From an uncultured Erysipelotrichaceae bacterium (GTDB lineage Bacteria; Bacillota_I; Bacilli_A; RF39; UBA660), in assembly GCA_902783435.1 (NCBI GenBank), contig CACZQV010000040.1, positions 1 through 7,013 of the forward strand: a DNA stretch of 7,013 bases, in the 5' to 3' direction. Each line of letters opens with the position of its first letter. Position 1 is the first letter of the stretch. Positions 1 to 5,750 of this stretch are shown here, one piece after another. Position numbers and translations under genes: made by a program. The notes beneath the pieces are model-generated. The model did no database searches. It worked only from the letters and a program-made list of their open reading frames with translations, and was not told the DNA's origin.

Positions 1-705
1 CTCATCTAACCATAAAGCATTACCTTCACTCTTACCAAACTTCTTACCAGTAGAATCTAAAATTAATGGCATTGTAAATCCATAAGCTTGTTCTCCTGTC
101 ATCTTTCTAATCAAATCAATTCCTGTAGTAATATTACCCCATTGATCAGAACCAGCAGCTTGTAGTCTTACACCTTTATTTTTATATAAATATAAGAAAT
201 CATATCCTTGTATTAACATATAAGCAAATTCTGCAAAAGTAATACCAGTCTCTAATCTTCTTCTAATTATATCTTTATCTAACATATAATTAACATTAAT
301 ATATTTACCTACTTCTCTTAAAAATTCAGTAAAAGTAAACTCCTTCATCCAATCATTATTATTAACTACTTCTACGTCTCCTCCAACTATTTCTTTAACT
401 TGTTTACTTAATCCTTTAATATTTTCTAGAACAACTTCTTTAGAAATAATTTCACGTTCTGCAGTAGGTCTAGGATCACCAATTAATCCTGTAGCTCCAC
501 CTACTAATAAAATTGGATGATGCCCAGCTTTCGCAAGTCTCTTTGCAGTTACTAAACTAGAATAATGTCCTAAATGCAAGCTATCTGCAGTAGGATCAGT
601 ACCCCAATAAAAAGTAATACTCTCATTATTTAATTTATCTTCTAAATCATCCCCAGCTATATCTTTAACTAAACCTCTCCATTGTAATTCTTCAAAAAAC
701 TTCAT
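1..705 (-). CDS. tyrS: Tyrosyl-tRNA synthetase, N-terminal 235 residues (cut by window edge)
   Basis: Class I aminoacyl-tRNA synthetase that charges tRNA-Tyr with tyrosine in the cytoplasm. The catalytic Rossmann domain is visible: the tyrosine pocket segment YWGTDPTADS (33-42), the HIGH motif as HLGH (44-47), GGATGLIGDP after it, the tyrosine-recognition segment GSDQWGNIT, and the KMSKS-type loop as KFGKS (222-226). The usual YCGFDPTADS is YWGTDPTADS here, so two pocket-flanking residues differ from the Escherichia coli/Geobacillus form. The anticodon-binding and S4-like C-terminal part (family length about 400-420 residues) lies beyond position 1. The start ATG (705-703) overlaps the TGA stop of the CYTH gene as ATGA. 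An AGAGGAGG ribosome binding site inside that gene's end fixes the start and implies translational coupling. A tyrosine T-box upstream controls the operon, which independently supports the identity. Confidence 0.97.
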   Translation of the reverse strand, partial: MKFFEELQWRGLVKDIAGDDLEDKLNNESITFYWGTDPTADSLHLGHYSSLVTAKRLAKAGHHPILLVGGATGLIGDPRPTAEREIISKEVVLENIKGLSKQVKEIVGGDVEVVNNNDWMKEFTFTEFLREVGKYINVNYMLDKDIIRRRLETGITFAEFAYMLIQGYDFLYLYKNKGVRLQAAGSDQWGNITTGIDLIRKMTGEQAYGFTMPLILDSTGKKFGKSEGNALWLDE

Positions 706-1247
706 TTTCTTTCCTCCTCTAATCTTAAATCATTTATTTCTAACACATCATAACCATAATCATTATATATACCTTCAACATCTCTTGTAGTAGTATCTTC
801 TAACTTATATCCTAATTTTTCAACTATTTTATAAACCTCTTCCTCACTAGAACCTTCTATTTCTAAATAAGTAGGTATCATAGGCCAAGAATCAATATCT
901 ATTTCTACACCATCTAATTTATATTGAATTCTTCTATTTTCTTGATAATTTCTTGGATTATATCCTAACTCTTCTAATATCTTATTAGTATTTAGAAAAT
1001 CATCTACTTCTATTTCTAATTCTCTAGTACCATCTATTTTAGATGTAACTAAATCTTTAATAGTAAGGGTAGTCTTAATACCATTAGTACGAAGTCTAAT
1101 CCATTTACTATCTACTTTTGGTATAAAGTCATAAACATATCTTTTTTGTACTCTATCCCATTCAAAAGTAGCTCCTACTTCTTCTAGCTTTTTCTTAATA
1201 TTATCTACATCAATTTCCAGTATCCTAACTTCATATTCAGTATGCAT
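702..1247 (-). CDS. CYTH-domain protein, class IV adenylate cyclase-like
   Basis: A 181-residue soluble protein of the CYTH superfamily (CyaB-type adenylate cyclases, thiamine triphosphatases and related triphosphate tunnel enzymes). These enzymes bind a triphosphate substrate and divalent metal inside a beta-barrel tunnel. The expected strand motifs are in order: the N-terminal ExExK motif as EYEVR (4-8, Arg for Lys), RLR (51-53), TIK (62-64), ELEIEV (76-81), ENRR (103-106), DIDSWP (117-122) and LEIEG (128-132). Length is that of a complete single-domain CYTH protein. The start follows an AGGAGGTG ribosome binding site five bases away and is the first gene after the T-box leader; its stop overlaps the tyrS start. 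Family membership is clear. The substrate (ATP to cAMP, ThTP, inorganic triphosphate or another) cannot be read from sequence; 'class IV adenylate cyclase' is only the usual database label. Confidence 0.85.
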   Translation of the reverse strand: MHTEYEVRILEIDVDNIKKKLEEVGATFEWDRVQKRYVYDFIPKVDSKWIRLRTNGIKTTLTIKDLVTSKIDGTRELEIEVDDFLNTNKILEELGYNPRNYQENRRIQYKLDGVEIDIDSWPMIPTYLEIEGSSEEEVYKIVEKLGYKLEDTTTRDVEGIYNDYGYDVLEINDLRLEEERK

Positions 1248-1265
1248 AAAACACCTCCTAAAAAT

Positions 1266-1303
1266 AAAAACACGAATAACTCCCCATAAGGACGAATTAT
1301 TCG
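1266..1303 (-). terminator. T-box-controlled intrinsic terminator
   Basis: The stem begins CGAATAATTC and closes with GAGTTATTCG around a TTAT loop. There is one bulged G and three further pairs next to the loop, and a T-rich tract (TGTTTTTA) follows. It lies directly between the T-box sequence and the ribosome binding site of the CYTH gene, and it competes with the antiterminator fold. Confidence 0.9.
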
Positions 1304-1470
1304 CGGTACCACCTTAATTCATAGTATAACTATGCACTTAAAACTTTAACGCAGTTAACGATTTTTCTAGAAAGGTGTAATTCATAAAATAATCTTTTCT
1401 AATTTTCACCAACCATTAGATCTCTAAATAATAATTATTTTACTACTATGTCTTTCATCACTGAAAACTT
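1266..1470 (-). promoter_or_regulatory. Tyrosine-specific T-box leader (riboswitch)
   Basis: A transcribed leader that senses uncharged tRNA-Tyr and lets transcription continue into the CYTH gene and tyrS. The Stem I start GATGAAAGACATAGTAGTA is at about 1459-1441. The specifier region reads GAAT-TAC-ACC, placing the Tyr codon TAC at 1379-1377, followed by the usual purine. The T-box sequence AAGGTGGTACCGCG is at 1315-1302, with TGGT (1311-1308) able to pair with the ACCA end of a tRNA with discriminator A. An antiterminator can form from TAAGG (1316-1312) with CCTTA (1291-1287), plus the small CGAA/TTCG hairpin. It uses the same bases as the terminator at 1303-1273, so the two folds exclude each other. 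The transcription start is inferred from the promoter spacing, so the 1470 boundary is approximate. Confidence 0.95.
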
Positions 1471-1476
1471 ATAAAT

Positions 1477-1504
1477 ATTTTATCACAAAAAGAAAAAAAG
1501 TCAA
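1477..1504 (-). promoter_or_regulatory. Promoter of the T-box/CYTH/tyrS operon
   Basis: -35 TTGACT (1504-1499), 16-base spacer, -10 TAAAAT (1482-1477), with TG at 1485-1484 making an extended -10. It lies just upstream of the T-box Stem I, with transcription expected to start near 1470. The -35 hexamer sits inside the 3' half of the terminator hairpin of the preceding operon. Confidence 0.7.
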
Positions 1505-1513
1505 ATGACTTTT
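1487..1513 (-). terminator. Intrinsic terminator of the lipoprotein-to-ytxH operon
   Basis: The stem AAAAGTC (1513-1507) pairs with GACTTTT (1502-1496) around an ATTT loop and is followed by a T-rich tract to 1487. It starts within the TAA stop codon of the ytxH-like gene. With only two G-C pairs it is short and probably leaky, so some read-through into the T-box operon is possible. Confidence 0.6.
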
Positions 1514-1916
1514 ATTTTTCTTCTTTTTCTAATTTTTTTAAAGCATCCTTAGAAACTTTAATTACATTTTGAAGTACTTTTTCAGCACTCTTCTTTAATG
1601 CAGGAGTTCCCTTTTCTTTAGCAAGTTCAACTAATTCTTCAGCTTTTTTCTTAGCTTGAGCTCCTTTTTTCTTAGCGATACTTAAAGCTTTCTCCTTATC
1701 CATATCAGCTAATTCTTCTCTTATTTCTTCAACTTTTTTATTGAATTCTTCTTTTACTTCTTCAATATCAATATCTTTAGCTTTATCAACTAAATCATCT
1801 AACTTAGCTTTTAAATCCTTTCTAAGTTCACTACCTTTCTTAGGAGCAAATAATAATCCTAGTCCTGCACCAATTGCTGCACCTAATACAAATTTTCCAT
1901 ATCCTTTTTTACTCAT
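1512..1916 (-). CDS. ytxH: YtxH-family general-stress/envelope protein
   Basis: A 134-residue protein with the YtxH signature at its N-terminus: a glycine-rich hydrophobic segment (about 9-24, GKFVLGAAIGAGLGLLFAP) running into FAPKKGSELR (23-32). A long, Lys/Glu-rich, probably coiled helix follows (about 33-134). The hydrophobic segment is short, and whether it spans or dips into the membrane is uncertain. In Bacillus subtilis ytxH sits beside ytxG in a general-stress operon, and the same pairing is seen here. The start overlaps the end of the YtxG-like gene by 8 bases and has a GAGGAGG ribosome binding site about 9 bases upstream. Molecular function is not known for the family. It is the last gene of the four-gene operon. 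Confidence 0.85.
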   Translation of the reverse strand: MSKKGYGKFVLGAAIGAGLGLLFAPKKGSELRKDLKAKLDDLVDKAKDIDIEEVKEEFNKKVEEIREELADMDKEKALSIAKKKGAQAKKKAEELVELAKEKGTPALKKSAEKVLQNVIKVSKDALKKLEKEEK

Positions 1917-2196
1917 AAACGTCGTCCTCCTCTTTTCCTTTCTTTATTAATTTAGAAACCACAGATGAAATTACACTTACAATAGAATTACTTATACCAG
2001 CAACTCCATTTGCAGCCTTACTAAATACAGAAATAGCCCCGTCAAAAGAATCAATTTTCTCTTGAACATCATCAACTACTTCTTCTACATGATTCAATAT
2101 ACGAATACATTTAATACCAAGTATTATAAGCACTATTAAAAGTACAATACCTGCTATATAAAGTAGTATAGGTAAAAACTCACTTAAAAATTCCAT
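1909..2196 (-). CDS. YtxG/DUF948-like single-pass membrane protein
   Basis: A 95-residue protein with one strong N-terminal membrane segment (about 7-29, Ile/Leu/Val-rich, ending in IKCIRI). An amphipathic region with heptad-like spacing (VEEVVDDVQEKIDSF, 37-51) follows, then a small-residue helix (52-84) and a charged tail KKGKEEDDVYE. This layout and the place immediately before ytxH match YtxG/DUF948 proteins, though it is shorter than typical members (often about 120-140 residues). The family link therefore rests on topology and neighbourhood more than on a sequence signature. It has an AAGGGG ribosome binding site and lies 17 bases after the preceding gene. It probably acts at the cytoplasmic membrane with YtxH; the role is unknown. 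Confidence 0.7.
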   Translation of the reverse strand: MEFLSEFLPILLYIAGIVLLIVLIILGIKCIRILNHVEEVVDDVQEKIDSFDGAISVFSKAANGVAGISNSIVSVISSVVSKLIKKGKEEDDVYE

Positions 2197-2213
2197 ATAA
2201 TTTCCCCTTTCTA

Positions 2214-3338
2214 TTATTCTTCATACATAGAATCTATTAAATCAAATAAGTTATCATCATCTGTTTCAACTTTTTCCTTATCTTCAATAACTTCTTTTAC
2301 ATCATCAACTACAGGTTCTTCTTCATATATATCTTCTTTTTCTTCTTCTACTTTTTCTTCTTCTAATTTCTTAATTGCTTCATGTTTAGGAGATTCTTTA
2401 CTTTCTTCTTTTTTAGGAGTAGTACTTCTATCAGTACTTACATCAACATAATCTACATTATATTCTAACCCTAAATCTTGAAAATATTCTTCTGCATCAC
2501 CCATTGTTAATTCTTTAACTTCTGGTTTACTTCTATCACTTAAATCTACTAATAAATCATCATCTTGTTCTTCTACTTCAAATTTAGTAGTATCTTCGTC
2601 AATATCATCTTCAACTTGACTTCTTCTACCATAAGCTTTATTTCTAATATCATCTACACTTACGTTAGTTCTAGTATAACTACTAGTAATTCTTACTTCT
2701 CTTTTTTCTTTTACATCTTCTTTTTTATAATTCTTGTCTAAAATACCATAAATTGGTGAAATGATTGGACTTGGTCTAAAATAAGCTTTTTCTTCTTTCT
2801 TTTCATAAGTTCCATATTCATGTACAGGTACTTTGTAAGAATTATCCATACCATAAGGTTTAGACTCATGAGGAGTACTATAAACAGGTTTTTCATAATC
2901 ATAATAACTATAAACATCTTGTTTTTCTTCTCTTGATACTCTTGTCTCTTTAGGTACTTCTCTTACTTCTTCTACGACCTTATCTTCTTTTGAAACATTT
3001 TCTACCATTTGAGGTTCTTCATCAGTAATAGAATAATCATCATCATCAACTTTGAAATCTTTATCATCCATAAATTTAAATTCTTCTCTAGCTTTTATTT
3101 GTTCATCTTTAGGACGAATTTCAAAATCTTCATCTCTTAATTCTTCTTCTTGAATTTCTTCTACTTTTTCTTCTCTCTTACCAGGTAAAACAACCTTTTT
3201 AGCTATAGGTGTTTCTTCTCTTACTTTTTTATCTTTTACTTTTTTAATTTTTTCTTTCTTTTCTTTTTTAGGTGGTTCTTCTACTTCTACATATTCAACC
3301 TCGAAAAGAGCGTTTTTAATCTTATCTAATACTCCCAT
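2214..3338 (-). CDS. Long acidic/charged, largely disordered protein of unknown function
   Basis: I do not recognise this 374-residue protein as a named family. It has no signal peptide or membrane segment. Most of it is Glu/Lys/Asp-rich and looks disordered. Four parts stand out: an N-terminal helix GVLDKIKNALF (2-12) followed by an acidic patch, resembling the membrane-targeting start of SepF but without a SepF domain; a Tyr-rich stretch (143-179); a Pro/hydrophobic island FRPSPIISPIYGILDKNY (187-204); and a likely helix AEEYFQDLGLEYNVDYVD (282-299) plus a C-terminal tip NLFDLIDSMYEE (363-374). Such ordered islands in a charged chain suggest a scaffold with short binding motifs, which is inference. 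The start has an AGAGGTGA ribosome binding site. The gene is 15 bases after the lipoprotein gene and 17 before the YtxG-like gene, so it is cotranscribed with envelope proteins. Confidence 0.8.
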   Translation of the reverse strand: MGVLDKIKNALFEVEYVEVEEPPKKEKKEKIKKVKDKKVREETPIAKKVVLPGKREEKVEEIQEEELRDEDFEIRPKDEQIKAREEFKFMDDKDFKVDDDDYSITDEEPQMVENVSKEDKVVEEVREVPKETRVSREEKQDVYSYYDYEKPVYSTPHESKPYGMDNSYKVPVHEYGTYEKKEEKAYFRPSPIISPIYGILDKNYKKEDVKEKREVRITSSYTRTNVSVDDIRNKAYGRRSQVEDDIDEDTTKFEVEEQDDDLLVDLSDRSKPEVKELTMGDAEEYFQDLGLEYNVDYVDVSTDRSTTPKKEESKESPKHEAIKKLEEEKVEEEKEDIYEEEPVVDDVKEVIEDKEKVETDDDNLFDLIDSMYEE

Positions 3339-3353
3339 GAATTCACCTCTTCA

Positions 3354-4013
3354 TTAATCGTCTAATTCAATCTTTTCATCTTCTAAATCTTTCTTATAAC
3401 GATCAGTTTCTTCTCTTTCCACAACATCTAAGAAAGATTCTTTAGAAGAATCTGCTTTAAACAAAGTATAATCTTCTTCTTTATAATCTAAAGCATTTTC
3501 ACCAATAATACTTTCTAATACTTTGTTGTTAAATTTAATACTTCTTAAAATACAACACATATTAGTAATTGTATCTACTAAATCATCTTTAGAAACATAA
3601 GCTTCCATTTTTGAATAATTATATACAAATTGAATAAAATATTTATCCCCATCTTTATCTATTTGTATATAACCATTTTTCTTATTATAATCTAGCTTAT
3701 CAGAATAATAAGAACTTTTCTTAATTTTATAGCTATTATCTATCTTATTATAATAACTAATCGCATCAACATATAAATAATAACGATTACCATTTTTATC
3801 TTGAACAATAGCATTATAATCATCTTTATCTATAAAATTAACACCTTTAGGTAAGTAATACTTATATCCATCATAATAAACATTATAATTTTTAACCTTT
3901 TCAGACATAAGTAAATTTATATTCTTACTAATATCTTTATCACTAAGTTTTGTAACACTACACCCCGTTGCGATAATAGTAACAATAGAGAGTAAAACAA
4001 CTAACTTTTTCAT
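3354..4013 (-). CDS. Putative lipoprotein of unknown function
   Basis: A 219-residue protein beginning with a lipoprotein signal peptide: MKK, a hydrophobic core LVVLLSIVTII (4-14) and the lipobox ATGC with the lipidated Cys at 18. The mature part is expected to face outward, anchored in the membrane. Residues about 40-160 look like a compact Tyr-rich beta domain with recurring YY-containing strands (YDGYKYYLPKG 47-57, NRYYLYVDAISYY 76-88, KYFIQFVYNYS 124-134). CC at 153-154 and an acidic, flexible tail (about 175-219) follow. I do not recognise the domain. It is the first gene of the four-gene operon, with TAGGTGAA as ribosome binding site and an extended -10 promoter close upstream. The lipoprotein class is well supported; function is unknown. 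Confidence 0.85.
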   Translation of the reverse strand: MKKLVVLLSIVTIIATGCSVTKLSDKDISKNINLLMSEKVKNYNVYYDGYKYYLPKGVNFIDKDDYNAIVQDKNGNRYYLYVDAISYYNKIDNSYKIKKSSYYSDKLDYNKKNGYIQIDKDGDKYFIQFVYNYSKMEAYVSKDDLVDTITNMCCILRSIKFNNKVLESIIGENALDYKEEDYTLFKADSSKESFLDVVEREETDRYKKDLEDEKIELDD

Positions 4014-4033
4014 ATTTCACCTACTCTTAATTT

Positions 4034-4062
4034 ATTATAACATTTTTTTTATAAATGGTAAA
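4034..4062 (-). promoter_or_regulatory. Promoter of the lipoprotein operon
   Basis: -35 TTTACC (4062-4057), 17-base spacer, perfect -10 TATAAT (4039-4034) with TG at 4042-4041. It falls in the 60-base gap between trmB and the lipoprotein gene, about 20 bases before the start codon. The operon is therefore not dependent on trmB transcription, although no convincing terminator separates them. Confidence 0.75.
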
Positions 4063-4073
4063 TTTTTTTACAT

Positions 4074-4706
4074 CTATTTACGCATTTTATGACAATTAAC
4101 ATAATAAATCTGCATACCATTATTAGAAAACTTATCCTCATACTCAGTAGTTATCTCAGGCATATTATCAGTATGTAAATCTAAACTAACTTCATCAAGC
4201 ACATAACCATTAGTACTAAAACTAACTAATGAATAAGTAAATAAATCCTTATTATCAGTACGCATTTCAATATCACAAACATTTTTAAATATGTAATCAT
4301 ATTTTTCTAAAAATACTCTACTAGATAATCTTCTTAAATGATGTCGATTCTTAGGCCACGGATCAGAAAAATTTAAATATATTTTATCTATTTCATGATC
4401 AAACCACTCATCTATTTCTAATGCATCTCCTCTAACTATAATTAAGTTATCTAACCCTTCTGGTATTTTTTGAAGAGATTTAGCCACTACACTATCATAT
4501 TTTTCTATACCTATAAAATTAATATCTGGATACGTTTTCGCATTATCAATAATAAACTTACCCTTACCCATACCTATCTCAATATAAATAGGATTAGAAT
4601 TATTAAATAAACTATTCCATTTACCTTTATAATCTTTAGGATTTCTAATTAAATAACTAGAACTATCCATAATTTCTTCTTTATTTTTTACATTTCTAAG
4701 TCGCAT
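4074..4706 (-). CDS. trmB: tRNA (guanine-N7-)-methyltransferase
   Basis: Makes 7-methylguanosine at position 46 in the tRNA variable loop, using S-adenosylmethionine. The 210-residue length is normal for bacterial TrmB. Motifs in order: SAM-binding EIGMGKGKF (43-51), the acidic ribose-binding position in GIEKYD (66-71), RGDA (92-95), the family-defining LNFSDPWPKNRHHLRRL (111-127) with the catalytic-site Asp and Pro-Trp-Pro, RTDN (149-152), and the C-terminal substrate motif TEYEDKF (187-193). No key residue is missing. The start follows TAGGTGA by six bases. It appears monocistronic, divergent from the small coiled-coil gene, with the lipoprotein operon downstream on the same strand. Confidence 0.97.
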   Translation of the reverse strand: MRLRNVKNKEEIMDSSSYLIRNPKDYKGKWNSLFNNSNPIYIEIGMGKGKFIIDNAKTYPDINFIGIEKYDSVVAKSLQKIPEGLDNLIIVRGDALEIDEWFDHEIDKIYLNFSDPWPKNRHHLRRLSSRVFLEKYDYIFKNVCDIEMRTDNKDLFTYSLVSFSTNGYVLDEVSLDLHTDNMPEITTEYEDKFSNNGMQIYYVNCHKMRK

Positions 4707-4723
4707 AAAATCACCTAACTAAT

Positions 4724-4738
4724 ATTTTAACATAAAAT
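4724..4738. promoter_or_regulatory. Palindromic divergent -10 region between trmB and the 52-residue gene
   Basis: ATTTTA-ACA-TAAAAT is a perfect inverted pair of -10 hexamers separated by three bases. On the minus strand TAAAAT (4729-4724) is preceded by TG at 4732-4731, an extended -10 that would start trmB transcription close to the gene. On the plus strand TAAAAT (4733-4738) is placed to start transcription about 16 bases before the ATG at 4761. Neither direction has a good -35 hexamer, so strength is uncertain. Confidence 0.55.
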
Positions 4739-4760
4739 ACTAAGAAAGAAAGTGTGATAT

Positions 4761-4919
4761 ATGAATAATTTTGTTTTTCCACCTATAAATAACTTCTATA
4801 TACAAGAATTAAAAAGATTAAATGAAAAAATAAGACTACTGGAAGAAAAAATTAAACAATTAGAAAATAAAAATACTAATAATTATCTAAAAAAAGATGA
4901 TAATTACTACATGATATAA
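4761..4919 (+). CDS. Small 52-residue leucine-zipper protein, function unknown
   Basis: A short open frame beginning MNNFVFPPINNFYIQEL, then a regular zipper with hydrophobic residues at 17, 20, 24, 27, 31 and 34 (Leu/Ile in a-d spacing), then a polar tail ending DDNYYMI. The heptad pattern and composition argue for a real protein: an Asn/Pro/aromatic head, about three heptads of parallel coiled coil, and an Asn/Asp/Tyr tail. No signal peptide or membrane segment is seen. The ribosome binding site is weak (AAAGTGTGA, 8-10 bases upstream). It has its own possible promoter and ends exactly at a strong terminator hairpin, so it looks like a single-gene unit. It could oligomerise or bind another coiled coil; the partner is unknown. 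Confidence 0.7.
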   Translation: MNNFVFPPINNFYIQELKRLNEKIRLLEEKIKQLENKNTNNYLKKDDNYYMI

Positions 4920-4954
4920 AAAAAGAATATTAAATGTAATTAATATTCTTTTTT
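4918..4954. terminator. Long bidirectional intrinsic terminator
   Basis: A perfect 15-pair stem, AAAAAAGAATATTAA (4919-4933) with TTAATATTCTTTTTT (4940-4954), around a six-base loop, with T tracts leaving on both strands. It serves the 52-residue gene on the plus strand and the 253-residue gene on the minus strand. It overlaps the stop codon of the first and the last eight codons of the second. Confidence 0.9.
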
Positions 4955-5691
4955 ATATTTAATCCAGGCATTTGTTTAACATAAGTTTTTTGAAAATCAG
5001 ACATAGATTCAACTTCCTTAAACTCATCATCTTCTAATCCAAACTCAGATAATAAGTATTCATAAATTTTCCTTGATATTTCTATATCTTTCTTATCTTC
5101 ATTAGTTAATGTTCTATTTTCACTTATAAAATCTTCAAATTCACTTATTTTTTTCATATGTTCTTCTTCCCAAGCAAAATGTACTTTTTCATCTGAAACT
5201 GGATAAGGATTTTTTTCATTATAATACTGTTCTAAAGTTTTTTTCATTAATTCAGCAACATATTTATCATCATGTTTATGATTAGCTTCTAATTTGAATA
5301 ATAATATTTCATTAGTTTTACCAGAATAATCAAAATCAAATATTTGGAAATTCCTTCCATAAGATTTTAAATAAGTTCTTACTCCTGGAACCTCATTATC
5401 ATTATCTTTCATTGTATATAATAACTTATGATGATCTAATAAATCAGTAATAACATTTTTTGATATATGATAAATATTATATGTTGATATATCCCTAAAT
5501 AAGTTTAATTGAGATAAAATTTCTCTATCATTAGTACTTATACCTTCTCTTACTACATTAAGTTCTAGATTAATTAAAGCTTCTAAATATCTAATAATTC
5601 CATCATCTAATACATCACAATGTTTATGTAAATCTCTAAATAATTCATCTTCTTCTCTTACCTTTTTAATATTATCTCTATATGTATACAT
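4930..5691 (-). CDS. Orphan 253-residue soluble protein, function unknown
   Basis: I do not recognise this protein. It has no signal peptide or membrane segment and is rich in charged residues. By eye it has a helical N-terminal part (about 1-95), a central segment with alternating hydrophobic strands (YGRNFQIFDFDY 111-122, NEILLFKLEANH 127-138), and a helical C-terminal part (about 142-235). Several His residues occur in HKH/HH pairs (22-24, 87-88, 138-140), with a lone Cys at 25, but no known metal motif results. The start is set by GGAAGTGA about six bases upstream, behind a good extended -10 promoter. The last eight codons (IKKNINYI) are encoded within the terminator hairpin. It stands alone between two convergent/divergent plus-strand genes, so context gives no function. 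Confidence 0.85.
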   Translation of the reverse strand: MYTYRDNIKKVREEDELFRDLHKHCDVLDDGIIRYLEALINLELNVVREGISTNDREILSQLNLFRDISTYNIYHISKNVITDLLDHHKLLYTMKDNDNEVPGVRTYLKSYGRNFQIFDFDYSGKTNEILLFKLEANHKHDDKYVAELMKKTLEQYYNEKNPYPVSDEKVHFAWEEEHMKKISEFEDFISENRTLTNEDKKDIEISRKIYEYLLSEFGLEDDEFKEVESMSDFQKTYVKQMPGLNIKKNINYI

Positions 5692-5715
5692 AAATTCACT
5701 TCCAATTAGTCAATT

Positions 5716-5743
5716 ATTATAACATATCAAATACAATATTCAA
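5716..5743 (-). promoter_or_regulatory. Promoter of the 253-residue orphan gene
   Basis: -35 TTGAAT (5743-5738), 16-base spacer, perfect -10 TATAAT (5721-5716) with TG at 5724-5723. It is close to the start codon at 5691, leaving a leader of roughly 20 bases. Confidence 0.75.
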
Positions 5744-5750
5744 TAATTTA

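Noticed and set aside
1..705. Possibility that tyrS is a broken or truncated gene
   Set aside because: The frame is open to position 1 with all catalytic motifs intact; the missing C-terminus is only due to the window edge.
1741..1950. Plus-strand open frame of 69 codons opposite ytxH
   Set aside because: It lies antisense over the ytxH-like gene and the start of the overlap with the YtxG-like gene, has no ribosome binding site, and its Ser/Phe/Leu composition is what the reverse of Lys/Glu-rich codons gives.
2214..3338. SepF or other cell-division protein assignment for the 374-residue protein
   Set aside because: Only the first dozen residues resemble SepF; the SepF core domain is absent, so the name is not justified.
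4040..4080. AT-rich imperfect hairpin after trmB (ATG-TAAA ... TTTA-C-CAT) as a trmB terminator
   Set aside because: The stem is short, bulged and nearly all A-T, and no T tract follows on the minus strand; the bases are better explained as the lipoprotein promoter.
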